Source: UBA922 sp035438805 (GTDB taxonomy: Bacteria > Patescibacteriota > Patescibacteriia > Magasanikbacterales > UBA922). Taken from it: a DNA stretch of 44,256 bases. Below are positions 8,538 to 17,366 of this stretch, piece by piece (within the stretch, counting starts at the first letter, position 1; the number at the start of each line of letters is the position of its first letter). The DNA is taken from NCBI GenBank assembly GCA_035438805.1, contig DAORJA010000001.1:1-44256 (forward strand). Reading direction: 5' to 3'. The position numbers and the translations under genes were made by a program. The notes under the pieces were generated by a model, which was not told the DNA's origin, ran no database searches, and saw nothing but the letters and a program-made list of their open reading frames with translations.

Positions 8538-9608
8538 ATGGCAAAAAAAGCAGAGTTAAACCCAAAACTTGAGGCAGCAACAAGCGCAATCGATCAGATC
8601 AAACAAAAATATGGAGATAACTCCATTATGCGATTTGGTGAAGCGCGCGCTTCAGCTGTCGATGCTGTGTCAACCGGCTCAATCTCTCTAGACATTGCTC
8701 TCGGGGTCAAAGGAATGCCCCGTGGACGCATTATCGAGGTATTTGGACCAGAAGCCAGTGGAAAAACTACATTAGCACAACATGTCATTGCTGAAGTTCA
8801 AAAACAGGGTGGTATTGCAGCATTTATTGATGCAGAACATGCCCTTGATCCTGACTATGCCAGGAAAATCGGAGTAGACGTTAATAACCTCTTTATCTCA
8901 CAACCAGACACTGGAGAACAGGCGCTCGAAATTCTTGAGACACTGGTCCGATCAAATGCTGTAGACATCGTTGTTGTTGATTCAGTAGCAGCTCTTGTTC
9001 CAAAAGCTGAAATCGAAGGAGAAATGGGAGATTCCCACATGGGTCTCCAAGCCCGCCTTATGAGCCAGGCACTCCGCAAACTCACCGGTATTGTCAGTAA
9101 GACCAATACGATCATCATCTTTATCAACCAGACCCGTATGAAGATCGGTGTATTCTTTGGGAATCCTGAAACGACCACTGGAGGTAATGCGCTCAAATTC
9201 TATTCATCAGTCCGCGTCGAAGTTCGACGTGCAGCCCAGATCAAGCAGGGTGATAAAGTAATTGGAAACAGGGTAAAGGTAAAAATCGTCAAAAACAAAG
9301 TAGCAGCTCCATTCCGTACTACTGAATTTGATATCATGTATAACGAAGGAATTTCAGTGTCGGGCGACCTCATTGATACTGGTGTTCTACACCAGGTAAT
9401 TCACAAATCGGGAAATAGTTATTCATTTGGAGAAGAAAAACTTGGAGTAGGGCGTGAAAAAGCAAAACAGTTTTTGCGAGAAAATCCAAAACTCATGAAG
9501 CAGATTAGAGAGAGAATTTGGGAAGCAGTAGAGAGAGGTGAGGCGCCAGAAGAAAATCCTCCAATGCCAGGTGAACGAGAAGACAATGATGCATTGATGG
9601 AAGGATAA
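8538..9608 (+). CDS. recA: Recombinase RecA
   Basis: Strand-exchange ATPase of homologous recombination. 356 aa from ATG 8538 (MAKKAELNPKLEAATSAIDQ), the family's usual length. Walker A is GPEASGKTTL, Walker B is VDIVVVDSVAAL, and the MAW signature appears as ALRKLTGIVSKTNTIIIFIN. The loop L2 region (FGNPETTTGGNALKFYSSVR) and the acidic C-terminal tail are intact. It has its own promoter, follows the RodZ-like gene, and ends at a strong bidirectional terminator facing the SpoIID-like gene. No LexA or RecX gene is in the window. Confidence 0.98.
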   Translation: MAKKAELNPKLEAATSAIDQIKQKYGDNSIMRFGEARASAVDAVSTGSISLDIALGVKGMPRGRIIEVFGPEASGKTTLAQHVIAEVQKQGGIAAFIDAEHALDPDYARKIGVDVNNLFISQPDTGEQALEILETLVRSNAVDIVVVDSVAALVPKAEIEGEMGDSHMGLQARLMSQALRKLTGIVSKTNTIIIFINQTRMKIGVFFGNPETTTGGNALKFYSSVRVEVRRAAQIKQGDKVIGNRVKVKIVKNKVAAPFRTTEFDIMYNEGISVSGDLIDTGVLHQVIHKSGNSYSFGEEKLGVGREKAKQFLRENPKLMKQIRERIWEAVERGEAPEENPPMPGEREDNDALMEG

Positions 9609-9624
9609 GATTTGCCAATTACAT

Positions 9625-9658
9625 AAAAACCATCCTCCAAGTCGGAGGATGGTTTTTT
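9625..9658 (+). terminator. Bidirectional terminator between recA and the SpoIID-like gene
   Basis: Long stem with CCATCCTCC and GGAGGATGG around a 5-nt loop, flanked by an A-run and a T-run. It works for both convergent genes. Confidence 0.9.
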
Positions 9659-9670
9659 AATTTAGACATT

Positions 9671-11524
9671 CTACTGATACATCTTCTCGAGTCCAACTCC
9701 CGTATAATAATATTTCAACAGTTGTTCAAAATTTTCACCCTTCTCACTTGCTCTGATCGACGCATCTCTTGCACTCATTCCTACTCCATGACCATATAAT
9801 TTCTTTTTATCCCGTTTGTCATATTCAGTTGGAACTGAGACTAGCCATGGTCTCCCTGCCCCACCCCACACTTCACTCCAGCTTCGAGTTCTTGTGTCAG
9901 CGTTTGCAAAATATGGAGTCATCACAATCTCTGACATAGTGTCAGCGTTTGCGTCAGTATCATATGTAATCATCATCCCTCTTGTTGCCTGTGCAGCCTC
10001 GACAACACGAGGCAGGAGGACTTCACTTTCGTATCCAAGATAGAGCTGATCTGCAGTAGTTGCTACTACATCAAATATTTTTCCCTGAGTACTCGGGTGA
10101 TTTTGCATATAGTAACCGTATGTTCTTGCAGCAGTGAGAATAGCTTTCATATATTCCATATGAGCCTCGTTTGAAGTCTCTGCAATACCTGCTATGTAGT
10201 CTTCAAATAAAATATCATTGACCACATACACTGCATCATTATTTTTGGTCGCACGATATTCCATAGCCCCACGATACGCATTGAAACTCTGTTTTCCTCG
10301 ATATGTCACCAACCTTTCAAAATTTGCCAGGCGGAATACTGCGTGTGGATTATTTGCAGGAACGAGACGAATAAAGTTTCCAGTAGAATATTCAATATCT
10401 GCTCCTTTAAAATAAAACATACCTTTAGTCTGCCACATCGATACCCGTGTTCCCGGTGGGATTGTCCCCATTGTAGTATCGCCATCAAACACGGTGTAGG
10501 TCTCATCTGATGAAACAAATTCCACTCCTTTCTCTGGATTTTTCCATACACCTACTCGAATCCGAGGTTCTTCTAGAAATCGTACCAATGGTTGTACTGA
10601 CTCAGTATATTCCTCTTCAGTAATTGTTGTCGCATCTTCAGTTACGGTAACTGTTACTGTTCCCAGATCGCTTGCCTTCTCTATACCATTTGGAACCAAT
10701 GCAAGTCTCATAGTATACATTCCCTTTCTTTCAGGAATAGGCAATGAAATAGTTTCTCGTGCGATTCCAGATGGTGATACCACTGCTTGTTTTTCTACCA
10801 ACACTTTTGGAGTTCCTGCTCTATTTTCTACGTTCACTGCAGTTGATTTGAGTGTATATGAAGTCCAAGGATTAGTTCCTGTATTTTGGAATCCAATGAT
10901 GACTGGAACTGTCTCTCCACCACGAGCTTCGATTTGCTTTTTACTAAGGATGATACGAGTTGCTTGGTAGGTGCTCTGAGATACCGTAGCAGTGGGCGCT
11001 GGAGTAGTTGTTGTCTCAGTTGTTACTGCTACTTGTTTTTTTGGAACAACACTAATATCAATAAAGAAATATCCTCCTTTAACCCACGTGTGGTTTTCTG
11101 CAGCTAGATAAAATTCTTCTTTATATTCGCCAGAGGTCTCTGGCGCTTTTAATTCAAGCTTTAATTCACCTACTTCTCCTGGTTTAATAGTCCCTTCAAT
11201 TTTTGCGCTCTGGCTTGAAGAAATCCAATTACTGCCTTTAAATACTGAATCATGATACCGAGGTTCCATGGTATAGGCAGAGATAAAGCGACTTCCCGTC
11301 CATGTAGCAGTTCCTATATTTTTGAATTTGAACGTAACTGTTTTTATTTCGCCTGCCTCCATTTGTACGGGATCAGGAATTGATTGGCTTACAAATTTTA
11401 CTGCATACGCACTGTCCTTGATCGTGAGTTTTGGGTCGGCTGCCTGTACTATTGCAGTAGTACCGAGACATACAGCGAGGATGCTCATTCCGATACTTAC
11501 ACGTTTTATTAATGAAAAAAACAT
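9671..11524 (-). CDS. Secreted SpoIID/LytB-domain protein with Ig-like N-terminus
   Basis: Predicted exported peptidoglycan-acting protein. SpoIID proteins are lytic transglycosylases acting on stem-peptide-free glycan. 617 aa. A signal peptide covers about residues 1-28, cut near AIVQAADP. A first beta domain (about 50-160, FKFKNIGTATWTGSRFISA) resembles NBR1-type Ig domains. A second Ig-like domain follows (about 185-300, IIGFQNTGTNPWTSYTL). The C-terminal SpoIID domain (about 380-610) carries IAETSNEAHMEYMKAILTAA followed by RTYGYY, with the conserved Glu and the (K)A-x-ARTY box. It also has the near-terminal GHGVGMSARDA motif, where Ala-Arg-Asp replaces the usual QxG. It is convergent with recA. 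A clear promoter lies just upstream. Confidence 0.85.
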   Translation of the reverse strand: MFFSLIKRVSIGMSILAVCLGTTAIVQAADPKLTIKDSAYAVKFVSQSIPDPVQMEAGEIKTVTFKFKNIGTATWTGSRFISAYTMEPRYHDSVFKGSNWISSSQSAKIEGTIKPGEVGELKLELKAPETSGEYKEEFYLAAENHTWVKGGYFFIDISVVPKKQVAVTTETTTTPAPTATVSQSTYQATRIILSKKQIEARGGETVPVIIGFQNTGTNPWTSYTLKSTAVNVENRAGTPKVLVEKQAVVSPSGIARETISLPIPERKGMYTMRLALVPNGIEKASDLGTVTVTVTEDATTITEEEYTESVQPLVRFLEEPRIRVGVWKNPEKGVEFVSSDETYTVFDGDTTMGTIPPGTRVSMWQTKGMFYFKGADIEYSTGNFIRLVPANNPHAVFRLANFERLVTYRGKQSFNAYRGAMEYRATKNNDAVYVVNDILFEDYIAGIAETSNEAHMEYMKAILTAARTYGYYMQNHPSTQGKIFDVVATTADQLYLGYESEVLLPRVVEAAQATRGMMITYDTDANADTMSEIVMTPYFANADTRTRSWSEVWGGAGRPWLVSVPTEYDKRDKKKLYGHGVGMSARDASIRASEKGENFEQLLKYYYTGVGLEKMYQ

Positions 11525-11553
11525 AGTAATACATGTATGATAAATGAGATATG

Positions 11554-11582
11554 ATTATACCATGTTGTGATCCACCTGTCTC
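11554..11582 (-). promoter_or_regulatory. Promoter of the SpoIID-like gene
   Basis: Minus strand GAGACA (11582-11577), 17-bp spacer, TATAAT (11559-11554) with TGG extension. Predicted start near 11547, leader about 23 nt. Confidence 0.65.
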
Positions 11583-11652
11583 TATTGATAAAGTGTTAAA
11601 ATAAATTCGCTTAATGTAGTCAAAATTCATGATTGAGTTTGCAGAAAAAGTG

Positions 11653-11668
11653 TGATAACCTGTTATCA
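11653..11668 (+). promoter_or_regulatory. Perfect inverted repeat just upstream of the flippase start
   Basis: TGATAAC-CT-GTTATCA, 7-bp arms, ending 3 bp before ATG 11672. The position suits an operator, or a hairpin at the 5' end of a short-leader mRNA. Confidence 0.4.
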
Positions 11669-11671
11669 TCT

Positions 11672-13204
11672 ATGACACTCAAAAAACAACTTGCGCATAA
11701 CACAGCTGCCCAAATAATTGGAAAAGTGATTTCTACCCTCCTTGGCTTGGTTGCAATTAGTATTCTCACTCGTTACCTCGGTGTAGAAAAATTTGGATGG
11801 TACGGCACCACTCTTGGATTCCTCCAATTTATCGCAATCCTGATCGACTTTGGACTTATCCCTGTTACAGCACAGATGATGAGTGAGGTCCCAGATTCAA
11901 TCAAAGATGAAGATACTAAAGGACTTGCATCTTATCGATCAAAGCTCTTCAAAAACCTTCTCGGGTTCAGATTTGTCACTGCGGTCATTGGTCTTGGTGT
12001 TGCACCATTTATTGCTCTTCTATTTCCATACCCACCTGAGGTAAAAATTGCAATTGCGTTTACCACGATTAGTATGCTCGCAGTTGCCATTAATCAAATT
12101 TTCATTGGTTTTTATCAATCAAAATTAATTACCCATTTGCAGGCGGTAGGAGAAATAATTGGCAGAATTGTACTTATTGCCGGTCTATTGCTCTGTGTAT
12201 ATGCAAAGGCTAATTTTCTCTCGGTCATGTGGGCAATTATTCTCTCAAGTGTCGCATACACTATAGCACTCTGGATCTTTACTCGAAAATTTTCTTCACC
12301 ATCTTTTTCATTTGACTTTGATATTTGGAAAAAAATTACGATCAAGATGTGGCCTATCGCCCTCTCTATTGTGTTTAATGTGATTTATTTGAGAGGAGAC
12401 ATTCTGATTCTTTCCTTCTTTAGAGATCAGGTTGAAGTAGGTCTCTATGTCGCAGCCTACCGAGTGATAGACATTGTTGCTCAGACTGCCATGATGGTCA
12501 TGGGGCTCATGCTTCCCCTTCTTGCGTATGCGTGGAGTAAAGGAGAGGACACCAAATTCAAAGAACATTTTCAATTGTCATTTAACATCATGATGATGTT
12601 TGCAATTCCCATGAGTGTTGCCTTGATTATATTGTCAAAGCAAATTATGACTATTGTTGCAGGACCTGAATACGCCGCAGCAGCTATTCCCCTTACCCTT
12701 CTTTCGGTTGCCGTATTTGGAGTGTACTTTGGCGCAGTATTTGGACACGTTGCTGTTGCAGTAAACAGACAAAAAGAAACACTACCTGTATACATTTCAA
12801 GCGCAATTATTACACTACTGCTTTACTTCATATTGGTGCCTCGATATGGCATTATCGGAGCTGCGATTGGTAGTGTATTCTCCGAAGTGTTTGTAGGTTT
12901 TTTTCTATATCTTGTTGTAAAAAAATATGCCAAATTTTCTATTTCGCTTATGGTCAGCGCCAAAGCTTTATTTGCAAGTATTCTTATGGCTTTAGTTCTG
13001 TGGCTCATGAATTCAACCCCCTATATTTTTTCTCTGCTTTCAAAGACGACGATGTATGTGCCCTCACTTACGATCACCAAAGACCTACTATTACTCCTCT
13101 CAGTTCTCAGCGGTGCGAGCGTCTATGCATTAACCATTATTCTTACCAAAGCAGTTTCACCTGAGACGATACAAGATGTTCTTACACTAAAGAAGTCTTC
13201 GTAG
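11672..13204 (+). CDS. Polysaccharide flippase of the MOP (Wzx/MurJ-like) superfamily
   Basis: Polytopic membrane protein that probably moves a lipid-linked oligosaccharide across the membrane. 510 aa from ATG 11672 (MTLKKQLAHNTAAQIIGKVI); an upstream in-frame TTG at 11633 is rejected because it would add residues crossing the inverted repeat. The N-terminal pattern AQIIGKVISTLLGLVAISIL followed by TRYLGVEKFGWYG is typical of Wzx/RfbX proteins. About 12-14 hydrophobic helices are visible, with a conserved IYLRGDILILSFF segment in the middle. Its 3' end overlaps the 3' end of the convergent O-antigen-ligase-like gene by 23 bp. The pairing suggests assembly of a surface glycan; no complete glycan gene cluster is present. 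Confidence 0.88.
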   Translation: MTLKKQLAHNTAAQIIGKVISTLLGLVAISILTRYLGVEKFGWYGTTLGFLQFIAILIDFGLIPVTAQMMSEVPDSIKDEDTKGLASYRSKLFKNLLGFRFVTAVIGLGVAPFIALLFPYPPEVKIAIAFTTISMLAVAINQIFIGFYQSKLITHLQAVGEIIGRIVLIAGLLLCVYAKANFLSVMWAIILSSVAYTIALWIFTRKFSSPSFSFDFDIWKKITIKMWPIALSIVFNVIYLRGDILILSFFRDQVEVGLYVAAYRVIDIVAQTAMMVMGLMLPLLAYAWSKGEDTKFKEHFQLSFNIMMMFAIPMSVALIILSKQIMTIVAGPEYAAAAIPLTLLSVAVFGVYFGAVFGHVAVAVNRQKETLPVYISSAIITLLLYFILVPRYGIIGAAIGSVFSEVFVGFFLYLVVKKYAKFSISLMVSAKALFASILMALVLWLMNSTPYIFSLLSKTTMYVPSLTITKDLLLLLSVLSGASVYALTIILTKAVSPETIQDVLTLKKSS

Positions 13205-14444
13205 TGTTTTTTGTTTTTTTGTGAATTAAGACTACGTAGGCAATAATCCAAAACAACATCGCTAAATCATTTTTGAAATAAGGCACATCAACAAGTCCGT
13301 GAATAATCAAAGCAGTGAGCGCAGCAATATATGCTGCTTTTTTTTGTGTGTCTGTAACCTTACAAAGAATAATAAAAAGAAATACTATTATTCCCACAAA
13401 TGAAATCATTCCAAACAATCCAATTTCTGTCCAAAAATTAAGGATAATATTATGAGGATATTTGAGTGCTTCAAGAGCTTTTGGGTTATAAAATGGTTTT
13501 TGTATGGCATCAAAAAAATTACGCACTCCACTTCCTAATATAAAATTCTGTGGGGAGTCTGTGAGGTAATTGACTGTATGCGTCCAGAGGGTGAGCCTAT
13601 TTTTTCCTGCCTGATCCTGAAACAGCACTGCTTCCCGCATACTTGGTAATAACAAGGATCCTACAATCCCCACAACTGTAATTGCAACAGTTATTTTTCT
13701 ATACCCTAATATATATAAATACACTAATACTCCAGCCCCAATCGCAATCCACGCTCCCTGCGAAATTGAAAACGCATTTGCAAGGAGAATTACCAAACCA
13801 CCTAACCAGAGATAGTATTTTTTTTGTAATACTACTAACGAAAGAAATAGAATTGGTACGGTAAATAATCCAATCGCGTTTGCTGAAGTAAAAATTGACG
13901 TTACCCTGCCAAATAAGTGATCATCCCACAGACTTGGTGGAAACCAGGAGCCAGTGAATTTCTGTACGAGAGCAATGGTGCTCACTACAACTGCTCCTCC
14001 AAACAGTGAAAGTATTATATGATCTACTTTTAACTTTTCTCTATGTATCACTAGAAGAATAAAGAGGAGTATTGGTTCGAGGAATAACGCTCTCCACTCT
14101 CCTACTCCATAGACCAATTTTTGTGTAGGATTTTCCGAGCCAATCATACTCGTAAGCGCTCCTACAAAAGAGAAGATCAATAAACTTACTAAAAATACCA
14201 AAAATGCCTTATGGTTGATTATCTCATTTTTAAACCCTCTAATATTCTCTATATTGATTTTCAGGAGACCAGCCATGACTACTGCAAAAAAAGAAATCTC
14301 AAGAATAGTAGTAGGAAGTGGTCCAATTTGGAGGCGTATAATATATGTAGGCAGTGTTAGAATAAGAAAATACACTGCCCAATCAAATTTTTTGAATGCA
14401 AGAATGAGGAATAGTACAAAGTAAATCAACGCGAGTATAAGCAT
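13182..14444 (-). CDS. O-antigen ligase / Wzy-like polysaccharide polymerase
   Basis: Integral membrane glycan polymerase or ligase (Wzy_C/WaaL type), 420 aa with about 10-12 hydrophobic helices. The large central extracytoplasmic loop contains NRLTLWTHTVNYLTDSPQNF and the signature KYPHNIILNFWTEIGLFGMI, matching the family's H-N-x-x-L pattern. An extended -10 (TGT-TATGAT, minus strand, 14475-14467) precedes the ATG at 14444. The gene is tail-to-tail with the flippase, overlapping it by 23 bp, so neither can use an intergenic terminator. Whether it polymerises, ligates to a lipid, or modifies protein (as pilin ligases do) cannot be told from sequence. Confidence 0.85.
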   Translation of the reverse strand: MLILALIYFVLFLILAFKKFDWAVYFLILTLPTYIIRLQIGPLPTTILEISFFAVVMAGLLKINIENIRGFKNEIINHKAFLVFLVSLLIFSFVGALTSMIGSENPTQKLVYGVGEWRALFLEPILLFILLVIHREKLKVDHIILSLFGGAVVVSTIALVQKFTGSWFPPSLWDDHLFGRVTSIFTSANAIGLFTVPILFLSLVVLQKKYYLWLGGLVILLANAFSISQGAWIAIGAGVLVYLYILGYRKITVAITVVGIVGSLLLPSMREAVLFQDQAGKNRLTLWTHTVNYLTDSPQNFILGSGVRNFFDAIQKPFYNPKALEALKYPHNIILNFWTEIGLFGMISFVGIIVFLFIILCKVTDTQKKAAYIAALTALIIHGLVDVPYFKNDLAMLFWIIAYVVLIHKKTKNTTKTSLV

Positions 14445-14498
14445 AGCCCGTAGATTAATTTTCTACATCATAACATGGATTTTCCTAAAAACCCATGA

Positions 14499-14528
14499 TT
14501 GACGGAAACATCTAGAACAGGTTAGTAT
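14499..14528 (+). promoter_or_regulatory. Promoter of tRNA-Ser
   Basis: TTGACG (14499-14504), 18-bp spacer, TAGTAT (14523-14528). Predicted start near 14535, just before the tRNA at 14549. Confidence 0.6.
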
Positions 14529-14548
14529 ATCCGCATTACATTTTCAAT

Positions 14549-14638
<90 letters not shown>

Positions 14639-14648
14639 AAGTACAGCT

Positions 14649-15131
14649 CTACACTGTTAACTCGTTTTCGGATTTTATATCCACAGCATTTTGTAACAGT
14701 TTTTCAAACACAGCTGCGGCTGTTGCGATTATCGCAGAGATAAACATCAGAAATAGACCCATAGCAACACCTCCCGTAATATCATCCTTGCCATACATAG
14801 CCACAAATATGTAGGTTTCTGCTCCTATAATAAAACCAATTAGAGATATTGCACAATATTTTATCGTTCGCAAAGCTTCCAGCGAATGTAGGGAGAATAT
14901 TTCGTTTTTTCTAATACGCCCAATCAATCTAAACGCTTGGTAAAGTATTACAAAAAACGGAATGGATCCTAGATATACATATGCCAGAAAAGGATCATTG
15001 AAGTAAATCTCAAAGAGAGTAGCATCTACATTCCTACCCTCAAAGTGTGGTTCTGCAAGTAGCAGCACAAGTGTACTAATACCCACAAGTACAACCACTA
15101 TTTGTAGAAATATTACCAAATTTCGTTTCAT
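14649..15131 (-). CDS. DUF2975-type four-helix membrane protein (distal copy)
   Basis: Small integral membrane protein, 160 aa, with about four hydrophobic helices: VIFLQIVVVLVGISTLVLLL, AYVYLGSIPFFVILYQAF, YCAISLIGFIIGAETYIFVA and GVAMGLFLMFISAIIATAAA. It ends LLQNAVDIKSENELTV. It is clearly paralogous to the gene at 15348, whose tail reads LLKNAIEMKSENDLTV. DUF2975 proteins are typically encoded beside a small YozG-type HTH regulator, as here; their function is unknown. It starts 8 bp after the HTH gene ends, as third gene of the same minus-strand unit, and ends 10 bp from tRNA-Ser. Confidence 0.8.
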   Translation of the reverse strand: MKRNLVIFLQIVVVLVGISTLVLLLAEPHFEGRNVDATLFEIYFNDPFLAYVYLGSIPFFVILYQAFRLIGRIRKNEIFSLHSLEALRTIKYCAISLIGFIIGAETYIFVAMYGKDDITGGVAMGLFLMFISAIIATAAAVFEKLLQNAVDIKSENELTV

Positions 15132-15139
15132 ACTGGTTC

Positions 15140-15343
15140 TTAATTTTTATATTCTAAAATATCTCCAGGCTGGCATTCGAGTGCTTTACAAATCGCTTCG
15201 AGAGTCGAGAGTCGAATAGCTTTTGCTTTTCCATTTTTCAATATCGAAATATTCGCCATGGTAATGCCTACTTTTTCTGTGAGTTCGGTGACGCTCATTT
15301 TTCTTTTTGCAAGCATCACGTCAATATTTATGATGATTGACAT
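15140..15343 (-). CDS. Small XRE/YozG-type HTH transcriptional regulator
   Basis: 67-aa DNA-binding protein that is essentially only a helix-turn-helix: IDVMLAKRKMSVTELTEKVG, then ITMANISILKNGKAKAIRLS and TLEAICKALECQPGDILEY. The KNGKAKAIR...TLEAICKAL...CQPGDIL pattern is characteristic of the HTH_26/YozG group. It lies between two paralogous DUF2975 genes with gaps of 4 bp and 8 bp, so all three are translated from one transcript. It probably autoregulates the cassette; the palindrome at 15877-15888 in the shared upstream region is a candidate site. Identification is strong, the signal sensed is unknown. Confidence 0.88.
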   Translation of the reverse strand: MSIIINIDVMLAKRKMSVTELTEKVGITMANISILKNGKAKAIRLSTLEAICKALECQPGDILEYKN

Positions 15344-15347
15344 ATAA

Positions 15348-15833
15348 TTAGACAGTTAAATCGTTTTCTGATTTCATCTCGATTGCATTCTTGAGCAATT
15401 GCTCGAGAATTGCAGCAAACACTGCAATAACTATGGGAATACCTGCTATACCTGCTCCGAAAAGTATCAGGCCCGGAGCGTCATCCATATCTGCGATTGG
15501 AAATAGCAATGGTACAAATGCAGCGAATATAACCGTGATACTGCTCGCGCAATATTTTATATTTTTCAAAGCTTTTACTGACAATTCTGAAAAAGCTTTA
15601 TTTCGATCAATATAGTGCAGTAGCTTGAATGATTGCCACAGTGCAATAAAGAATGGCAGTGTAGCAATGTAGAGGCCACCTATGATTAGAAATACAGACT
15701 GAGTGGCATAGGGAAACTCTGCTGATGCACCCGCGAGCATGCTTGGTAAGGCAAAGATACATAATGCAAGCACTCCTAGCCCGATAAGTATAATTACCAG
15801 TCGAAGGAAGTGTGTGGAGCCTCGTTTCATCAT
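15348..15833 (-). CDS. DUF2975-type four-helix membrane protein (proximal copy)
   Basis: 161 aa, first gene of the DUF2975-HTH-DUF2975 cassette. Hydrophobic helices are FLRLVIILIGLGVLALCIFA, SVFLIIGGLYIATLPFFIAL, CASSITVIFAAFVPLLFPI and LILFGAGIAGIPIVIAVFAA. The layout and C-terminal motif (LEQLLKNAIEMKSENDLTV) match the distal copy, so the pair arose by duplication around the regulator. Two adjacent ATGs (15833, 15830) could both serve. Function unknown: the family is described only as a conserved membrane protein that accompanies an HTH regulator. Confidence 0.8.
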   Translation of the reverse strand: MMKRGSTHFLRLVIILIGLGVLALCIFALPSMLAGASAEFPYATQSVFLIIGGLYIATLPFFIALWQSFKLLHYIDRNKAFSELSVKALKNIKYCASSITVIFAAFVPLLFPIADMDDAPGLILFGAGIAGIPIVIAVFAAILEQLLKNAIEMKSENDLTV

Positions 15834-15876
15834 AGTATTAAAATTAATATATAAAACTATATAGTAAGCTTATCCT

Positions 15877-15895
15877 ACGATTTATCGTTTGTCAA
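15877..15895 (-). promoter_or_regulatory. Promoter element and candidate operator of the DUF2975/HTH cassette
   Basis: Minus-strand TTGACA at 15895-15890 directly abuts the palindrome ACGAT-TT-ATCGT (15877-15888), placing the palindrome in the spacer. No clean -10 is seen, so activity may depend on a factor. It is a natural binding site for the cassette's own HTH protein. Confidence 0.45.
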
Positions 15896-15927
15896 TATAT
15901 TATTATTGTTAATAAAATATTCCCTCT

Positions 15928-15956
15928 TTGTCCAAACGTCTATTTTCTGGTACAGT
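15928..15956 (+). promoter_or_regulatory. Promoter of the M23 peptidase gene
   Basis: TTGTCC (15928-15933), 17-bp spacer ending in TGG, TACAGT (15951-15956). Start near 15963, leader about 28 nt. Confidence 0.65.
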
Positions 15957-15990
15957 AAATTTTACCCTATAACTCTTAAACTAACATATT

Positions 15991-17283
15991 ATGAAACATT
16001 CTTTTTTACTCACTATCTTCGCCATAGGCAGCCTACTTTCGACTTCTTTATCAGTACATGCAGCAGAAGAAACTAATGGTGATTCATGGCTCAGGGACTC
16101 ATGGGCACAATCAAGCGCTACTAGACAAAAAATATCCGATCTTCCTAATACCGCTGTTTACGCAGTTCCTATGCCTATACTCTTTGGCGTAGGATTAAAA
16201 GATATTTCACCTAATTTTGGTGATCCTCGCGCAGGCGGGCGTAGCCATGAAGGAGAAGATATAATGGCTACCAAAGGAACTCCGATCGTCTCCCCCACTG
16301 ACGCAGTCGTACTTCGTACTGGTGATGGCCCGAGCGAAGGATTATATGTATATACAGCAAATCCTGGTGGTGAAACATTTGTGTATATGCATCTTGATCG
16401 GATTGGTGAAGGAGTCGATAAGGGAGATGTACTTGAGAAAGGTGACCTCATTGGCTATGTAGGAAATACAGGAAATGCTTCTGGAGGAGCAGCTCATCTT
16501 CATTTTGAAATACATGACAATAATGGAAATCCAACCGATCCTTTTCCTCGAATTACAACGGAGTTCAGTATTGCTGAAAAAATAATACATACTAATACTA
16601 TACTTGCACAAAGTAATGATCCTCTAAGCCTTGCACAGTTTCTTGTTGATACTTTTCGAAGTACATTTGTGAGTGCCAAAGCTAGTGGTATTACACTACC
16701 TCAATCTATTACTGACATACTTGGCACCATTAATTTACCGGGTATTACTCTTAGCCAAGGCTCATCAGGAAACGATGTGCGTACTTTGCAAAATTATCTT
16801 ATAGAATCAAACACCGGTCTTGCAGCGCAAAGTCTTGCAGGGACTGGAGCAACTGGATACTTTGGTGCGCTTACCAAATCAGCACTTATCGAATACCAGA
16901 AGTCAGCAGGAATTTCTCCAGCAAATGGTGTATACGACGCTACAACTCGCGCACGTCTCACCACAGTCATTTCTACTCCCTCACAAACAACTACAGAAGC
17001 ACCCACTGTTTCTACAGAACCATTGCCGGCATATACCTTTATCCGAAATATGGGTAAAAATATGAATGGCGAAGATGTAAAAATGCTCCAAAAAATACTC
17101 AATGCGAACGGATATAGCGTTGCAGCAACCGGCCCTGGTTCATCTGGAAATGAGACCACCTACTTTGGAGCAGCAACCGTTGCTGCAGTAAAAAATTTCC
17201 AAGCAGCTCAAGGTATCTCACCAATATCAGGCTATGTAGGTCCTCTTACCCGTACTGCACTTACTGGTTTGGTAAAAAAGTAG
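15991..17283 (+). CDS. Secreted M23 (LytM) endopeptidase with two peptidoglycan-binding domains
   Basis: Predicted exported zinc metallopeptidase that cleaves peptidoglycan cross-bridges. 430 aa, with a signal peptide over about residues 1-25 (LLTIFAIGSLLSTSLSVHAA). The LytM domain (about 50-190) has the HxxxD zinc site, His86 in GRSHEGEDI, and the second site AAHLHFEIHD; the third His in the MHLDRIG segment is also present. A linker leads to two PG_binding_1-type repeats (about 255-330, QGSSGNDVRTLQNYLIES; and 355-430, MNGEDVKMLQKILNANGY), separated by a Thr/Pro-rich stretch. No GxHxGxD match is perfect: the usual HxGxD reads HEGED. It probably acts in cell separation or wall remodelling with the serine hydrolase downstream. 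Confidence 0.92.
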   Translation: MKHSFLLTIFAIGSLLSTSLSVHAAEETNGDSWLRDSWAQSSATRQKISDLPNTAVYAVPMPILFGVGLKDISPNFGDPRAGGRSHEGEDIMATKGTPIVSPTDAVVLRTGDGPSEGLYVYTANPGGETFVYMHLDRIGEGVDKGDVLEKGDLIGYVGNTGNASGGAAHLHFEIHDNNGNPTDPFPRITTEFSIAEKIIHTNTILAQSNDPLSLAQFLVDTFRSTFVSAKASGITLPQSITDILGTINLPGITLSQGSSGNDVRTLQNYLIESNTGLAAQSLAGTGATGYFGALTKSALIEYQKSAGISPANGVYDATTRARLTTVISTPSQTTTEAPTVSTEPLPAYTFIRNMGKNMNGEDVKMLQKILNANGYSVAATGPGSSGNETTYFGAATVAAVKNFQAAQGISPISGYVGPLTRTALTGLVKK

Positions 17284-17366
17284 TAGAGTATACTCAACAA
17301 AGATAATTATGGTATACCCAGTTCAATCTTTTTAGAGTATACTTTTTGTATTATTTAGAATAGTAT

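Noticed and set aside
13182..13204. Frameshift at the flippase/ligase junction
   Set aside because: Both genes have complete, family-like C-termini; it is a genuine 23-bp tail-to-tail overlap.
17285..17343. Repeated AGAGTATACT (17285 and 17334) as an operator pair
   Set aside because: The palindrome AGTATACT resembles the -10 consensus itself and no consistent promoter spacing could be built around it.
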